From Sycon ciliatum (taxonomy: Eukaryota; Porifera; Calcarea; Leucosolenida; Sycettidae): a stretch of DNA of 64,000 bases. Below, piece after piece: positions 19,935-33,200 of the stretch. The stretch spans positions 18,249,180-18,313,179 of the forward strand of contig NC_088645.1 of the NCBI RefSeq assembly GCF_964019385.1, in the 5' to 3' direction. A model generated the notes under the pieces. That model ran no database searches and was not told the DNA's origin. It saw only the letters and a program-made list of their open reading frames with translations. A program made the position numbers and the translations under genes. Numbering within the stretch: position 1 is the first letter of the stretch; every line of letters begins with the position of its first letter.

Positions 19935-22900
19935 TGAAGGTTTCGAAAGATACAACGAGTTGCCGCAGGCCGATTTCTTCTTCGTCACTCTCCTTCTGCA
20001 AACCGATTCCTTCCTCTTCCTTCTGCTTTGCTCGTTGCTCCAGGTCACGATCTACATCAACACAGTCATTGGTGGAATATCAATATTTCTAGGGGCGCCT
20101 TGTACATGACATTATACTACGTAGCTATTGTGAATCAAATGTAAACCCGGAGAATTAGAAACTCAGTACAAAGTACATTATGCCTGAGCGCATAGAACAT
20201 CTTATCTGAAAAACGTCTGCCATAGTGAAACTTTTTTATACAAGTTAGCGCGAGATACGGGAAGTTCACACACTAATAATTGGTGCGGTCGATACCAGCG
20301 TATCATTTCCTTTTGTGAGCGTTCTTCATTCTGCCACTTGTCTTTGTCTGGCAGGAAATCAGCTGAGAGTACACTTGGTTCTGTGGTGCATTTTTTGTGC
20401 TAGGGGAATATCTGGTTCGTCTGCGGACATGCTGGATTCCCCACGCCCATCAGGCATTACGTCATTGCCAAAGCATTGGCAAAAACTAAGGCAAAAACTA
20501 AGGCAGTTTGGTTTCGTAGAGGTAGCGTAGGATCAGGTCTCCAGAGAACTGACTTGAAGAATTCATTGGTAGGAATGTTGTGGATTTGTGGCCATAAGTG
20601 GCTCTATTTTACATGCTCAGCTACACTTGTAGCTGTCCGCAGATTGAGTAAAACGCTCTATCATGTCATCTTTCAATATTTGGTTAGACACTGGGCCGAA
20701 ATAGTGTGTGCAATGCCTAGGCTAAGATGCAGTGCGGTCAGATTCACTGAATGAAAGAAGATACACGAGGTCGTATGATTGCCAGTCAGGTGAGTTCAAC
20801 ACGCATGCGGGCGATGAAATATCAGGTGAGCCTTGGTTGGTTGGTTTTTATTTCACTTCGCACATTCAAACGGGATGACGACCCAATAAAATGACGGCGA
20901 AGGCTTAGAGCCTCGGACAAGCACTCTTCTAGTTCTATGCAACAGTGCGCCTATGTAACATTGTTGTGCATACCTGGTGGCTTCAGGTCAAAGGATACGT
21001 TCACGGTTCGGCGTAAAACCAAAACTTGGCGCACTCTCAGTCCCAATCTAAAGACTATGCATTCAAGTCAGGGTCGCCACAGGTACTGTAAGCACCAGTG
21101 AGTCAGTGACTGCTGTCCTGCGAAGTAGTCTCCAGAATGAAGCTGCTGAATACCTGGCAGAGTTCCAGCCTGCAGATACTGAAACACACTAGGGTAAGTG
21201 TTGCGAAAAGTGGTGATAAACGCGAAGGAGACAACCGTTTTATGATCTCGAACACGCACCAGAATGGTGATATCGATCGCCCTATTTGAGTCAACCATGA
21301 GGTTGTTTAGCTGAAAGGCAAATTCGGGGACAAGACAGAGCTAGGTGCTTGACCTCGGTGAGAATGTGGATACGAGAAGACTAGCACGTGGTTTCAGGGA
21401 CTTTCCGTGATACGAAGTTTGGCCGCCACGACCAGTTGCACCTATGAACCTGAAATCTAAGTCTGTGTGCTTACGAGTAGGAAAGTGTAGCCATCCATCT
21501 TATCCCACCATGCATTCCTCTAGATGCCACGGTGCAAAGGATACTTCGTTCCCATTTCTAAAAGGACGAATTGAATTGAACCAATGGCTCATAATGTAAC
21601 CCCAAGGAAAAGGATCTAACTCGGTATTGGCATAATATTGGCATTGGATGTTTGCACTTGGATATATCAGAAAATCAGGCACACACTGAGATAACATGTG
21701 ATTTGATGATTGAGGTTCACAGAAGTCCCCGTGAGCGTCGATGCCTCCACTACTGTAGTTGCTGTCGCCGATCGCACGATCTACTTTCTGTAAGAACGCG
21801 CACCATGACCCGGTGAGGACGTGTCTTTGTTCTAATGCTACACTTTCGACACAAATTACGACTTGTGTTGTTCCCTACTTGCTTGCATTTGCTAGTGGAG
21901 AACTCGTGCGTCGACACAATCAGAAAGAGAGAAACGAGTTTTATAAAATTCCGCTCTGAATGTGAGATGTCATGGGGCACTCATACAATGTAGTCGACTT
22001 TCCTGAATGCATGTTATTCTGCTGCGCTCGTTTGTCTTTCTCTTTCCGGATCAAGCTGGATTCGGTGCGATTTTCCTACGCCTCGGGCTAGCTACGGTCG
22101 TAGCAGTCCTACCTGAGCATCGTGTATAGTAGCGTAGGGTGCACAGAGGCTACAGTTTGAGTCTTGCAGAGGACGTGAACTCCCGCGGACTCTGCTGCAT
22201 CAGAACAATGCCATCACGTGTCCTTCCTTCTGGAAGTGAGGCAGACCGGTCAGTTTGTATGCATGCTGAGCAACGAATGTCAACACTCAAGACTGAAGTG
22301 AAGCGTTATGGACGTGAAGGTGGAGAATTAGGTGTCATCGTTGACACCTTGAGCTATGTTGAAGAATGGGGCGATACGACGAAAATAGCACACTTCGTTC
22401 TATTGCCATTCCCAGAAATTCCCGTAGCTACTTTGGTTTCGCTGGTATTATGTCCACGGGGGTGTGTGATGGCAGGGTCTGTGAAACGAGAAGCTCAATG
22501 CTGCGCCTCTGCAAGCTACTTTTTACGGGTGACACTGATCGACAGTACACGGAGATTGAATGGGACGTGCTGCTTGCTTGACTTTGAGCCCTCTCATGAA
22601 CCAATACAGCAATAGCCTCCGGTACTGGTGCGCGAAAGGTAACGCAAGGACTAGTAACTCACGCGGCCATCAGTCCTGGCAGTAAGCAGGATCATTGAAA
22701 TAATGTACCTCACTTTGTACTGCACTACCAAATCTCCAGCGTGCATGGACGATGCGCTTGCATGGAGATGTTAGCCTGGCCCTGAGCCTTAGGCTTAGGT
22801 CTCCCAACGACGGACCCGTCCTTTCGTCGCCAATATACAATGTAATGGTATTCCACTCAGCACCGTATCGTGTGGCGGGTCTCTCGGCTCGTATTATGTC

Positions 22901-25900
22901 CAAATTTGGACAAATTGGCCTAAAACCAAGGCTCAAGTATTTGCTGGACTGCATTACGCGGCAGTGAGAATGTTTGTTAGGATCCAGAAGGAGGCTATCG
23001 TCACCATTGTCATTGCAACCTGGTCATGTGACCTCTGTGCTTCTCTTTGCGCCACTATACTGACGTGCAAGAAGGACTCTCTTGTCATGAGGCTGTCAAC
23101 AACATTCTTCCTCTGACATTATCATCAAGAGTAACTTAGTTTCTGCATTCGAGGTCGATAGAACCTTCGACATTCGCAGATCATCATTCTCAACGACACA
23201 GAAATCGTTGCACAATCATCCAAACCTTTTTTAGTACTGCGCGTGGAATAGTCACGTGTTCTGTTTAGCTGAAGTGGATGATTTGGATTTGTTTGCCTTC
23301 CGCGGACAATTGAGTCGTAAGAAGCAACATTATCCTTCGGCCGGTATATTCATTGCGCTGCATCAGACTGACTGACAAAACGCGATGCCTATATACTACA
23401 ATGGTGTACGTCAACATGTACATGAATATTTATACATGTATCTGACGAATCAGGCGCGCCTAAATAATATGAATTGCGCGAAGAAGAATTCAAGGAGTAT
23501 TCCCAGTGGGAAGCACCCATGCAGCAGGGCCATGCTCTCTGACGTTGGCAGTGATGTACTTGGAATGGATTCAAGTACAAAGGCATAAAACTGATTCTCG
23601 ATAAACCTTTGTTTGGCAGAGACTAACACATGGTGGCGACCTGCACAGACGGGGATGGTGGGAAATTGTGAGCTTGAAATTGTTGCGGCTCCCACCGCAC
23701 AAAGCTGGCAGGAGCCTTGAGCGTGTCTTGTTCTTAGGTACCCAACCTCTACGCCATAACGCCTATCCAAGTGCGGACGCTCGCGACGACATTAATTCTT
23801 AGCCCTGCCTCTTGAATCTAGGGAAAGGGGCCTAAATCAGAGCGTCAGTCTGTGTAGGCACAATGCACGATTCACACCCCTGGCCCTAGGTACATCATTC
23901 TGTAGTAAATGAATGGCACGTGAAAACTCTTCAGTGAAATATGCAGTCAATTCAAGTGGCCAGACCCAGAATTCTCCCGGGATTCGTCCCAAAGAGGTCC
24001 CTGTGAACGTTCTCTCTCTTTCTATTACTTTCAGTCAAGTAGTAGCGTCATGCCTCATGCTGGGACAGATGCTTTCTACTCTTACCAGTACATACATGTA
24101 CATGTAGTTGGTTCTTGATCATGTGAAATTTGTTGATGCACATTGATTCAGAAATGCGGAAAAAAATATGTGAGGTAGCTTACACGCTTTCAACTTCAAG
24201 GCAGTGTGTACGAATGTCAGTGTGACGTCCACCCCCGACTGGGCCTTTGATCATGGAGGCTTGCATTGGGTCTGGTCTCTCAGCGGATTGCCAGCTACAG
24301 CTACAGCTGTCCAATGTAATAATGGCATCGCCGTAGTGCAAGGGCGAGTGGGGATTAGGGAAAGATATTTCCATCCCTTGCGGAATCGGGAAACCGTAAC
24401 TCCCCTACAAGCGATCGACTTGCAACCACAATTAGCACCCATTTTCGCAATTAGCACGGAAGACTTCGTATCCGTGTGGCCGTCGCAGACATGCCGATTC
24501 CAGGTTACGTGCCGCACACGAAACACTTTGGACAAATACATACTCGAACCAGGACTCAGATTGTAAAATGTAACACTTGTTGAATGCGAACTGATTCTCA
24601 TCCGCGTTCGAACAAAGCCCGTCTATTAAGGGGAGTGTACTTGGGTACCTACAATGGCAACATGCTATTGGTATTAGTATTATAACGCTAGTGTGAGGAA
24701 TCGCCATGACCTACATGATGATTGTACAATGGTGCCAACACAAAAGTGAGTGCTTCTGTCTGATGATCACTGAAATGCGTGAAACGTGAGCTTAACTTAC
24801 AGCTCCGCACAGTCCGCAGCCCTTCGCGTCCGGTGCTTGTGTATAATTTATATTGATGGCACCAGATATTTTAAGGTATTCTGTATTTAATTTTACTTCA
24901 TCCAGCGACCAGGCAATGGTGCCATGCCAGTGATTGTTGACTCTCCTTCATTCATGGGGATGAATCAGCCTCTTTTTAGGTTTGCTAGAGCTTCATACTG
25001 CAGCGTAAAAATTAATCTGATCATGTATTTACATACATGTAATTATACAAGTTTAGCCTTTAGCCTCAGACCACCATTTCTGTAGCCTGGAATGTCGTTG
25101 CACGTGGGCTGTCCAGATAAGACGCGCCGTTTTCATTGACCACTTCACTTGTCATACATATCTCTCCTCGCACCAATGACATTGGCAATGTTTCATGCAG
25201 CACGGCCCTCCGATCCGGATCGGTGATATCCACACGATCATGTACATGTACATGTACATGCCAAGCCTGCTAGACGGTATCACGATACCACGATGTGTGT
25301 TGAGGTGCAACAAGAACTTAAATCAGATTCCGCCCTTTAAAATATACTTGTACTTCAGTAGGAGAAAAGCTTCACATTTTCAGATTCCTTATAAGCTCAT
25401 TCTGAGCTACGTGATAATCTGGTGGGAGAATGTCTAAAGTGCCTGGTGCTTTGAAAGTTTGTCCCGTCTTTGTGATCAGGTATGAAACTGGTCTGACTTG
25501 GACAGACGTTGCAAAGGACAATGCCCTCTTTTCGCATCCTCACTTGTGATACTAATACTATGTCCCTGTTTCAAAGCATATTTCGGAACTCCCCGCTTTC
25601 TTGTGATACGCTCGAAGCATCCTAGCAGACAGTCATTTAGGTAAGGACTTCAATGGCCGTGTTGTTGTTGTATGATTGTACCGGTATCTATTAGTTTCCT
25701 AGGGCAATCGGTCTGAATTCCCACAGACTATTATCTGAGTATAAGTCCTTTCACAGGGTACCCTGGGGAAGCGGGTTGAAAAAAGGTTGAATGAAGAAAA
25801 CGGAAGCTGCGTAGATCTACTATGCCAGTAATGATAATAATGATAATATGATGTGTTGCAAAAGAGACGGCGTAGAAGGCTGTTGCTACTAGTGACAGTC
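19935..25900. other. Long intergenic stretch, no gene recognised
   Basis: Open frames at 22139-22615 (+, 158 codons) and around 24180-24600 (both strands) have no recognised domain and no convincing splice context. 20850-20910 resembles the repeat at 16290-16340. ACATGTAC runs occur at 24093 and 25239-25260. A retrozyme-derived 18-mer lies at 20633-20650. Confidence 0.4.
20633..20650 (+). repeat. Retrozyme family A 3'-end fragment
   Basis: CTGTCCGCAGATTGAGTA is identical to the cleavage-site/3' end region of family A. It stops exactly where the other insertions stop (after GAGTA) and then diverges. Consistent with an extremely 5'-truncated insertion. Confidence 0.55.
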
Positions 25901-25904
25901 ACTG

Positions 25905-26466
25905 GATATGTGCCAGCTAGTTCGGTTGGTGGGTACACTTATGCCTGATTGTGTTGGGTCTGTTGCCAACGGGCTCGGGCTACTTGAAGGTGTAATGTTG
26001 TACTTGCCACCTTTGTTGGCTCCAGGGTTCATATACTTTCTATTTGAAGTGTACATACCTGTTAGCCATGGACTGCTTCTGGCTAGATTAACTCTTGTAT
26101 AATCAATGGTGCTAGTGAGGCTTATATCAGATCCACTCTGATTTAGCCACCCACACTAGTGGGAAGTATTACCTTCACTGGGGGCAGGGGTGACTGCAGT
26201 TGGATCCCGGGACGGATACCCTGATGCCGTGAATCCTTTTCTGCACCTTGTCCTCACCCACTTACTGAGGTGTTGTGAGCCCGTAAGTGGGATCATTTTC
26301 AAGTCCACCCAGAGTTTTGGGGATTTCAGGAGGCGTCGGCCGTTGGGCGGTTCAATAGCCAATTGAGTCATCTTTCCAGGATTCCTTTTGAGTCTCTCTC
26401 CCCTCTCCCGGGGAGACCCACGTGACCAGTTTTGGCAGTGAGCAACAAGTACAAGTACAAGTACTA
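25905..26466 (+). repeat. Dispersed ~520-bp repeat, copy 2
   Basis: Inverted partner of 3790-4330. It ends in (ACAAGT)n-like sequence CAAGTACAAGTACAAGTAC, a plausible non-LTR 3' tail. GATATG occurs at both boundaries and could be a short target duplication. It ends 60 bp from the BEL/Pao LTR. Confidence 0.7.
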
Positions 26467-26526
26467 GATATGGCGACGCGAAACGGAAAGGTTCCCCTTT
26501 TTCCCCTTCAACAGCGAATCTCGTGC

Positions 26527-26977
26527 TGTGGCTCATAAACCCAGAGATATTCTCGAAAGGCAACTAACTGTCTTGAACCATACTCAGATTTACTTCGATG
26601 ACCATTCAGAAGAATACCATCACAAGCAGAACTCTGGAAAACAACAACTGTGCCTACGCTCCGATGAACTTATATAGCAAGAGCGACGGCCACATCCAAC
26701 ACCCTGCCTCTACACCAACACTTAGCACATGCATGTAGATAAGAAGAGCGCGTGATGACGAATAAGGTGCTAAGTGCTAGCGTAGAAACAAGGCGCTAGA
26801 CGTAAGAAGAGCGCGTGATGACGAATAAGGTGCTAAGTGCTAGCGTAGAAACAAGGCGCTAGACGTGGCGCGTACAGGCAACGATTTAGCAGAGCATGGA
26901 GAGGAAAACTGTTCAGCAACATTCAAAGAAGCAGAACGAGAACGAATAATACTTCAATTGAGGCTACCTCCGTAACA
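26527..26977 (-). repeat. BEL/Pao 3' LTR
   Basis: 451 bp. Contains an internal direct duplication of about 63 bp (AAGAAGAGCGCGTGATGACG ... GGCGCTAGACGT twice, about 26740-26865), present identically in the other LTR, so it predates this insertion. Confidence 0.95.
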
Positions 26978-27224
26978 TTCTCCTCTTTCTCGATATGAGA
27001 CAACGTGACCAGATCGAAATAAAACAAAATAAATAGTACCTTACTAGCTCCACCACTAAGAACCCAACATCGTGTACTTAGCAAAGCAAGTCCAGGTGGC
27101 TAGACAGCAGGTCCGCAGCAGGGTAAAGATATAGCAATACCGCTGACTAATAATAATAAGAAGATAGAGGACATGCAATGATTTTTAGAAGACAGACAGC
27201 AGAAAAGCTGTCCACATCAGTCCA

Positions 27225-30200
27225 TCACTCTGGCGCATACTCCAGTGGGCACAAGCGGTTGATGGGTCGCACAAGAGTACGATCACCCACCTGCACCTTG
27301 GCAACACGTACTCGTTCATCCTTCCCGGGGTAGACTTCCAGAACCCGAGCCAAGGGCCATTTACGCCTAGCGGTGTCTGGAGACAGCAACAGCATGACAT
27401 CACCAACCTTCACGTTGCGTTGGTCTGCCGTCCATTTGACCCGCTTGCTGAGCTGAGGCAGCCACTCCTGGATCCAGCGACGCCAGACATGCCCAAGCAG
27501 CTCCTGAATGCGTTGCCATCGCTGACGCGGATGATCAGACTCCGGTAGGACGACTTCTCCAAGTCTCCCGTTCAGAAAATGATTCGGGGTGAGGGGCAAA
27601 TTGTCGTTGGGGTTGACTGATATGGCAGTGATCGGGCGAGAGTTGATCAGATCCTCTGCTCCGGCAAAGGCGGTCAGCAGATCCTCGTCGGTGATGTCAC
27701 TGCCAGACAGAATGTGGTAAATAGCACGTTTGGCTGCCTTCACCATAATCTCGAACACACCACCGAAATGAGGTGCTGCTGGAGGGTTGAACGACCAGGA
27801 CACACCATGATGTGCGGTGCCCGTCTGGATTTTGGTTTGGTCGATGTTGCGAATGAGGTCCTTCAGCTCCCGAACTGCACCAACAAAGTTTGTGCCATTG
27901 TCCGATATGACTTGATTGGGAAGGCCGCGCCGGCTCACGAACCGGAAGAAACAGTTGATGAAACTAGATGTGTCGAGTGAGAATGCGAGCTCCAGATGTA
28001 CAGCGCGCGTCTCCAGACACGTGAATACACACAGATAGCGTTTGGTTCTGGCCCGACCGCGTCCCTGCATGGTGAGGAAGGGGCCGGCGTAGTCGACGCC
28101 CACGCGGCTGAACGCACGATGAGAGGGCACGATCCGACTGACCGGCAGCGGTGCCATTCGTTGCCCAGCTGGCTTGCTCCGGTACCGGCGACAGACTGCG
28201 CATTCCTGTTCCCACTCGTGGACGGCCTCCCGTGCGGCGATGACCCAATAGCGGGCGGCGAGCGCAGACAATGTTGCGTTCGTCCCCGCAGCGTGCTTTC
28301 CCTTCTCGTGTTGGAACCTGATTAGCATCTTGGTCACGGCATGCTTCCGCGGCAGGATGATCGGATGGACAGCGTCTCGTGGCAGGAACTCCGCATACTG
28401 CAAGCGCCCTTCACAGCGTAGAACACCATCGTCGTCAAGAAATGGACACAGCTTGGCCAGCTTACTGGTAGCATGCACTGCTTTGCGTTTCCTCAGGAGG
28501 ACTATCTCAGCAGCGAACGCATCACGCTGCGTGTTCCGAACGACGTACAGCTCTGCGTCAGCCAACTCAATCGGGGTGAGCTCTCCTGCCAGGCGATCCT
28601 CTGCTGCTGCACGGCAGTTCGAGATGAACCGCCGGACCCATGTGAGCGTACGGATGGTCTTCTGCCAGTCTAGCCACTTTGCTGGGTCAATGATCCAATC
28701 CTGCTCGGGTGGTGCATCGTTGGCACTTTGGACGTCTGCATGATACGTTTGCATGTCCTGCGAGCGGTTGCGTGGCAAACCTTTTACATCCTGCCGAGCG
28801 CCGGAGCTGGGCTGAAGCGTAGGGCTGGCAGGCCATGGCTCGTCGGTTGACAGGAATGCGGGCCCAGTCCACCATAGGTCCGATGATGTCAGCACTGCTG
28901 CAGTACACCCACGAGAGACCAGATCTGCGGGGTTCTGGTCAGTGGTCACATGCCGCCATTGCTCTGGCTGTGTGAGACGACGAATCTCAGAGACGCGATT
29001 GGCCACGAATGTCTTGAACTGCCGACTGTGACCATGGATCCACCAGAGAACGTTCATGCTGTCAGACCACAGATAGATATCCTGCATCTCGAGAGCAAGG
29101 CTGACGACGGCTGCCAAACGGGCTGCCATGACGGCGGCTATCAACTCTAGTCGTGGGATGCTCACCGCTTCCAGCGGGGCGACTTTAGACTTAGCTGCAA
29201 CCAGCCGGCATGTAGCTCCACTGGGGTCCTTGGAAATGATGTAGGCGACAGCACCCATTGCCTTCTCGGAGGCATCTGCGAATACGTGCAGCGACGACAC
29301 ACCGTCAGCTGCCATGAGTGGTCTTGGAATGCGTAGCGTCTGCAGATCCCGCGCATCAGCAATCCACTCCTTCACCAGCTTGTCCACAGAGGGCTCCAGT
29401 GGGTCGTCCCAGGTCGAGCCTCGCAGCCACAGTTCCTGGATGAGCATCTTGCCTCGAATGATGTACGGCGCCAGCAGACCCAGCGGGTCAAAGACGGATG
29501 CTACCCGTTGTAGCACTCTCCGCTTGCTGAACTCCTGGCCGGAATCCGGTGGGATGGCAAAACTGAAAGCGTCGCTAGCAGCGGACCACGAGATGCCTAG
29601 CGTCTTCACTCTTGGCAGCTCCCCTGGTGACAGGTCGATGGAGCGTCCATGTTCTGACTCAGGTATCACTGCCAGAAGCTCGGTCGAGTTTGAGAGCCAC
29701 TTCGTCGGGTGCATGCCGGCCGACTCCCACACCTTCACAAGAGACTTGTAGAGTGCGATGCCATCAGCGACGGTTGGCACGGAATCAAGCGTGTCGTCCA
29801 TGTATGTGGACTTGTTGACTGCTTCAGCCGCACGTTCATCCGTACTGGTGAGCACCCTCGCATGCTCCTGGGAGACGAACTGAGCGAGGAATGGTGATGA
29901 GGCGAGTCCGAATACCACACGCTGGAACTCATACACTGCAGGCTGCGCATCGGAATCACAGTTGCGCCATAGGAATCGTTGGTATGGCCGGTCGGATTTG
30001 TGCACACCAATCTGCAGGTACATCTGCTTGATGTCACAGGCAATAGCAACAGGATGCTTGCGGAACCGCAGGAGCACGTCGCAGATGTCCCGTTGCAGCT
30101 TCGGCCCCTTGTTGAGGAAGTCGTTCACTCCGACGCCTTGGAACTGCGCCGACCCATCAAACACAATCCTCACTTTCGTTGTCTGCTTGTCCAGACGGAC

Positions 30201-33200
30201 CACCGGAAAGTGAGGCAGGTACCAGATGCTGTGTGGTCGTGGTTCCTCCTTCGGCACACGGCGGATATAGCCCTTTGCCAAGTACTCTTGGATGATGGCG
30301 CTGTACTTGGTACCCAGACCGTCCGTTAGGAGCAGCTTCCGCTCGGTGCCAATCAGTCGTTTGCGTGCCATGGCGAAGTTGTCGGGCAGGACCGGTGGTG
30401 TTGTCTTCCACGGAAGGCCCACATGATATCGACCGTCGCTGAACGCCAGGGATTCCCGTGTCTTTGTGAGCAGTTTCTCCTCCGCCGGTGACAAGTGTGG
30501 CAAGTCGGGTACGGCTAGCTCCTCGACGTCCCAGAAGCGACGCAGTAGCTGACTGATCTCATTGCCGCCGAGCTGCAGCTGCGCATGGTACGCATGCCCC
30601 ATACGCGAACTGCCTGGGCTCGCCCGTACCGGCCCCACACAGGTCCATCCTAGCGGGGTGAGCCGTGCGACTGGTTCACCCGGCTTACCAGTCACCTCGT
30701 GCAAGGACTGGTGCGCTGCGACACAGTCCAGGCCGAGCAGAACGTCGACTCGATCAGGCTTGGCGGTGGGAGGGAAACGTATCCCTTTGAGATGTGGCCA
30801 TGTCGATGCGCCGCGGTGCCAGTTGACTGGCTTCAGGCGTCCTGTTGGGTGCCGCACTGTCCAAGCATGGAGGTCTGTGCTGAACATGCCGTTGACACTT
30901 GCTACGCTGCAAGACACATGCACCGACTGAAATGTACTCGGTGTTCCGTCCAACGTGTTGACCGTGATGCTCTGCAACTCCCCGTGCAGACCAAGTTCGT
31001 GTGCTACGCCCTCACTGATGTAGCTCATGGTGCTGCCATCGTCCAACAGTGCATTGACGTGAATGCTTGTGTCGCCGTGCTTGATGGTGACCGGTATCGT
31101 CCTCAGGCTGATGGTCACGTGGGTGCTCTGGGAGGCGTAGCACTCCTCTTCCGTGGACGGAGAACCCTCCGTGACGACGGAGCAGAATGTCTGCTGCTCT
31201 GTTTGGCTGGACGACTGTTGGGTGCTAGCTGTGTTTGGCATAGCGCATCCTGCCCGACGCCCTGAGACAGAGTTCGCTGCTGGTGCCTGTGTGGACGGGC
31301 GTGTCACGCTGCTAAACACAGGGCCTCTGCTCTGTGTGGCGTGCAGAAAGCGATGATGGAGCTTCGTGCACCCGTCCAAACCACATGGCCGACTCCGCGT
31401 GCAGTCGCATCCATTGTGGCCGACATCCAGGCAGCGGAAACACACACCTGAATCCTTGGCAATGCGCCATCGCTTGTTCACTGTCGCAGCTTTGAAGGAT
31501 AGGCACTGCCACAGCTTGTGTTCACCTTGGCACACGATGCACTTTTGTGATTTGGCTGCCGGCTGGCTGCTGGTCACGAACGTGCTTGGTCGAGGCGACC
31601 GGTGGACCTTTGTTGACTGTGACGGCTCTGCCTTACTCACGGGAATCAAGCCAGCTTTCGTCTCCGCAGCGGAGACCATGAACTCTGCTTCCTGGGTACA
31701 GTACTCAAGCAGCTCTTCTACCGACTCAGCCTTAGCTTGTTCATGCCGCCACCGGTGGTAGCGGGTGATCAGCTGCTCATCCAGCTTCTTGAGAAGAGTC
31801 AGGTAGAAGGTTCCGGCCGCCAGCTCAGTAGCTCGGCCCGAGTCCTTCAAGTTAATGACAGCGACTGCCAGCAGTTCCGAGAACCGCTCCAGGTCTCTCG
31901 GGTGCTCCTTCCGCACGGGTTTGAGGGCCTCAATTTCTTCCAGATGGATGGCAACTCGGCGCCTCTCTCCGCCATATTTTCGGTGCAATAGGGCCTTGGC
32001 TGCATCATACGCAACGATGGTGTACCCGAATCGGTCGATGGCTTTTAACGGCTCACCCTGGACATACTGTCTTAGTCGAAGCATCTTGCATTCCGCGGTT
32101 AGCGGTGCCTTGTCCACACAGGTGGAAAACGCTGCCCACCAGGACTCGAAGCGCCGTTTATCGCCATCGAATGTGGGTATTGTGATTTTCTTCATACTCG
32201 CCCATGGCCCGATGTCGGCTGCTAGTGGTCGTTCACCCGTCAGTGGAGGCTGATACATATGGCTGCTCGAGGACCCAGTCGGTTGGGGAGCCATGGATGT
32301 GTTGGGGACTGTCACAGCGGGGACGACCGTTGATGCACTTCCAGCTGCACCTCCAGCTGCAGGGACCGTTCTAGGGGGTAATAACACACTCACTGCTGGT
32401 CTCAATCTGGACTGAGTGCTGGCAGTGGACTGGTGGCTCTGACTAAACTGAACAGACTTCTTGGTCAGCTGGGCCGTTCCCAGTGTGGTGTTGCTGACGC
32501 TGCTCCTCTTGGTGGGCTGACTGACTGCGCTTGGCATAGTACTACTGGCAGTACCATCATTAGCACTGGCCACTGACACACTGCTACCACTGGAACCGGT
32601 CACTGGCGCTGATGCACTGCCATTGCTGGTCTGATCAGCACTAGAGGTACTGGCAGTAGATGGTGTTGGAACCCGGAGTGGACTTGTGACACCTTGGCTC
32701 TCATGAAAGGCCAAGGCACTTAGGCTACTAGGAGAAGTTTTCATGCCAGATTCCACCAGCCCAGATCCAGCAGACCCAGAGTACAGCATTGACCTGGCCC
32801 CCAACTGGCCAAAGTCAGACCGCTCCGCACCCACCTCCGTCAAGTGATCTGGCGTCATCATTGGAGCTGAGTACCTCGCCGTCGAGTACTGGCTGTATCC
32901 CAAGCCATGACCAGCTCCAAACCGCCCACCAACACTAGCGCTGTACGTGGCTTCTTCCAGTGCTCTGTTCACAGCTGCGCTGTACTTCTCCTCAAGCTCT
33001 TCCAGCTCCGCAACCAGCTTCCTCCGTTTCGACAAGTCTCCGTCTCCAGAGCGCAGTCCCAGGAGATCGCCCACGACGCCTGCTGCACCAGAGTACGCGT
33101 GTTCCAGATATCCAAGGTCGTCATCACCAATCCCCTCTCCGTTCACTATCCGAGTCAGCAAACGTCTTCGAATGTTGGTGAAATTGGCCTTGGCATTGAT

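Noticed and set aside
26740..26865. Possible CRISPR-like direct repeats (two 63-bp copies)
   Set aside because: This is an internal duplication of a retrotransposon LTR, in a eukaryotic genome; there are no spacers or array.
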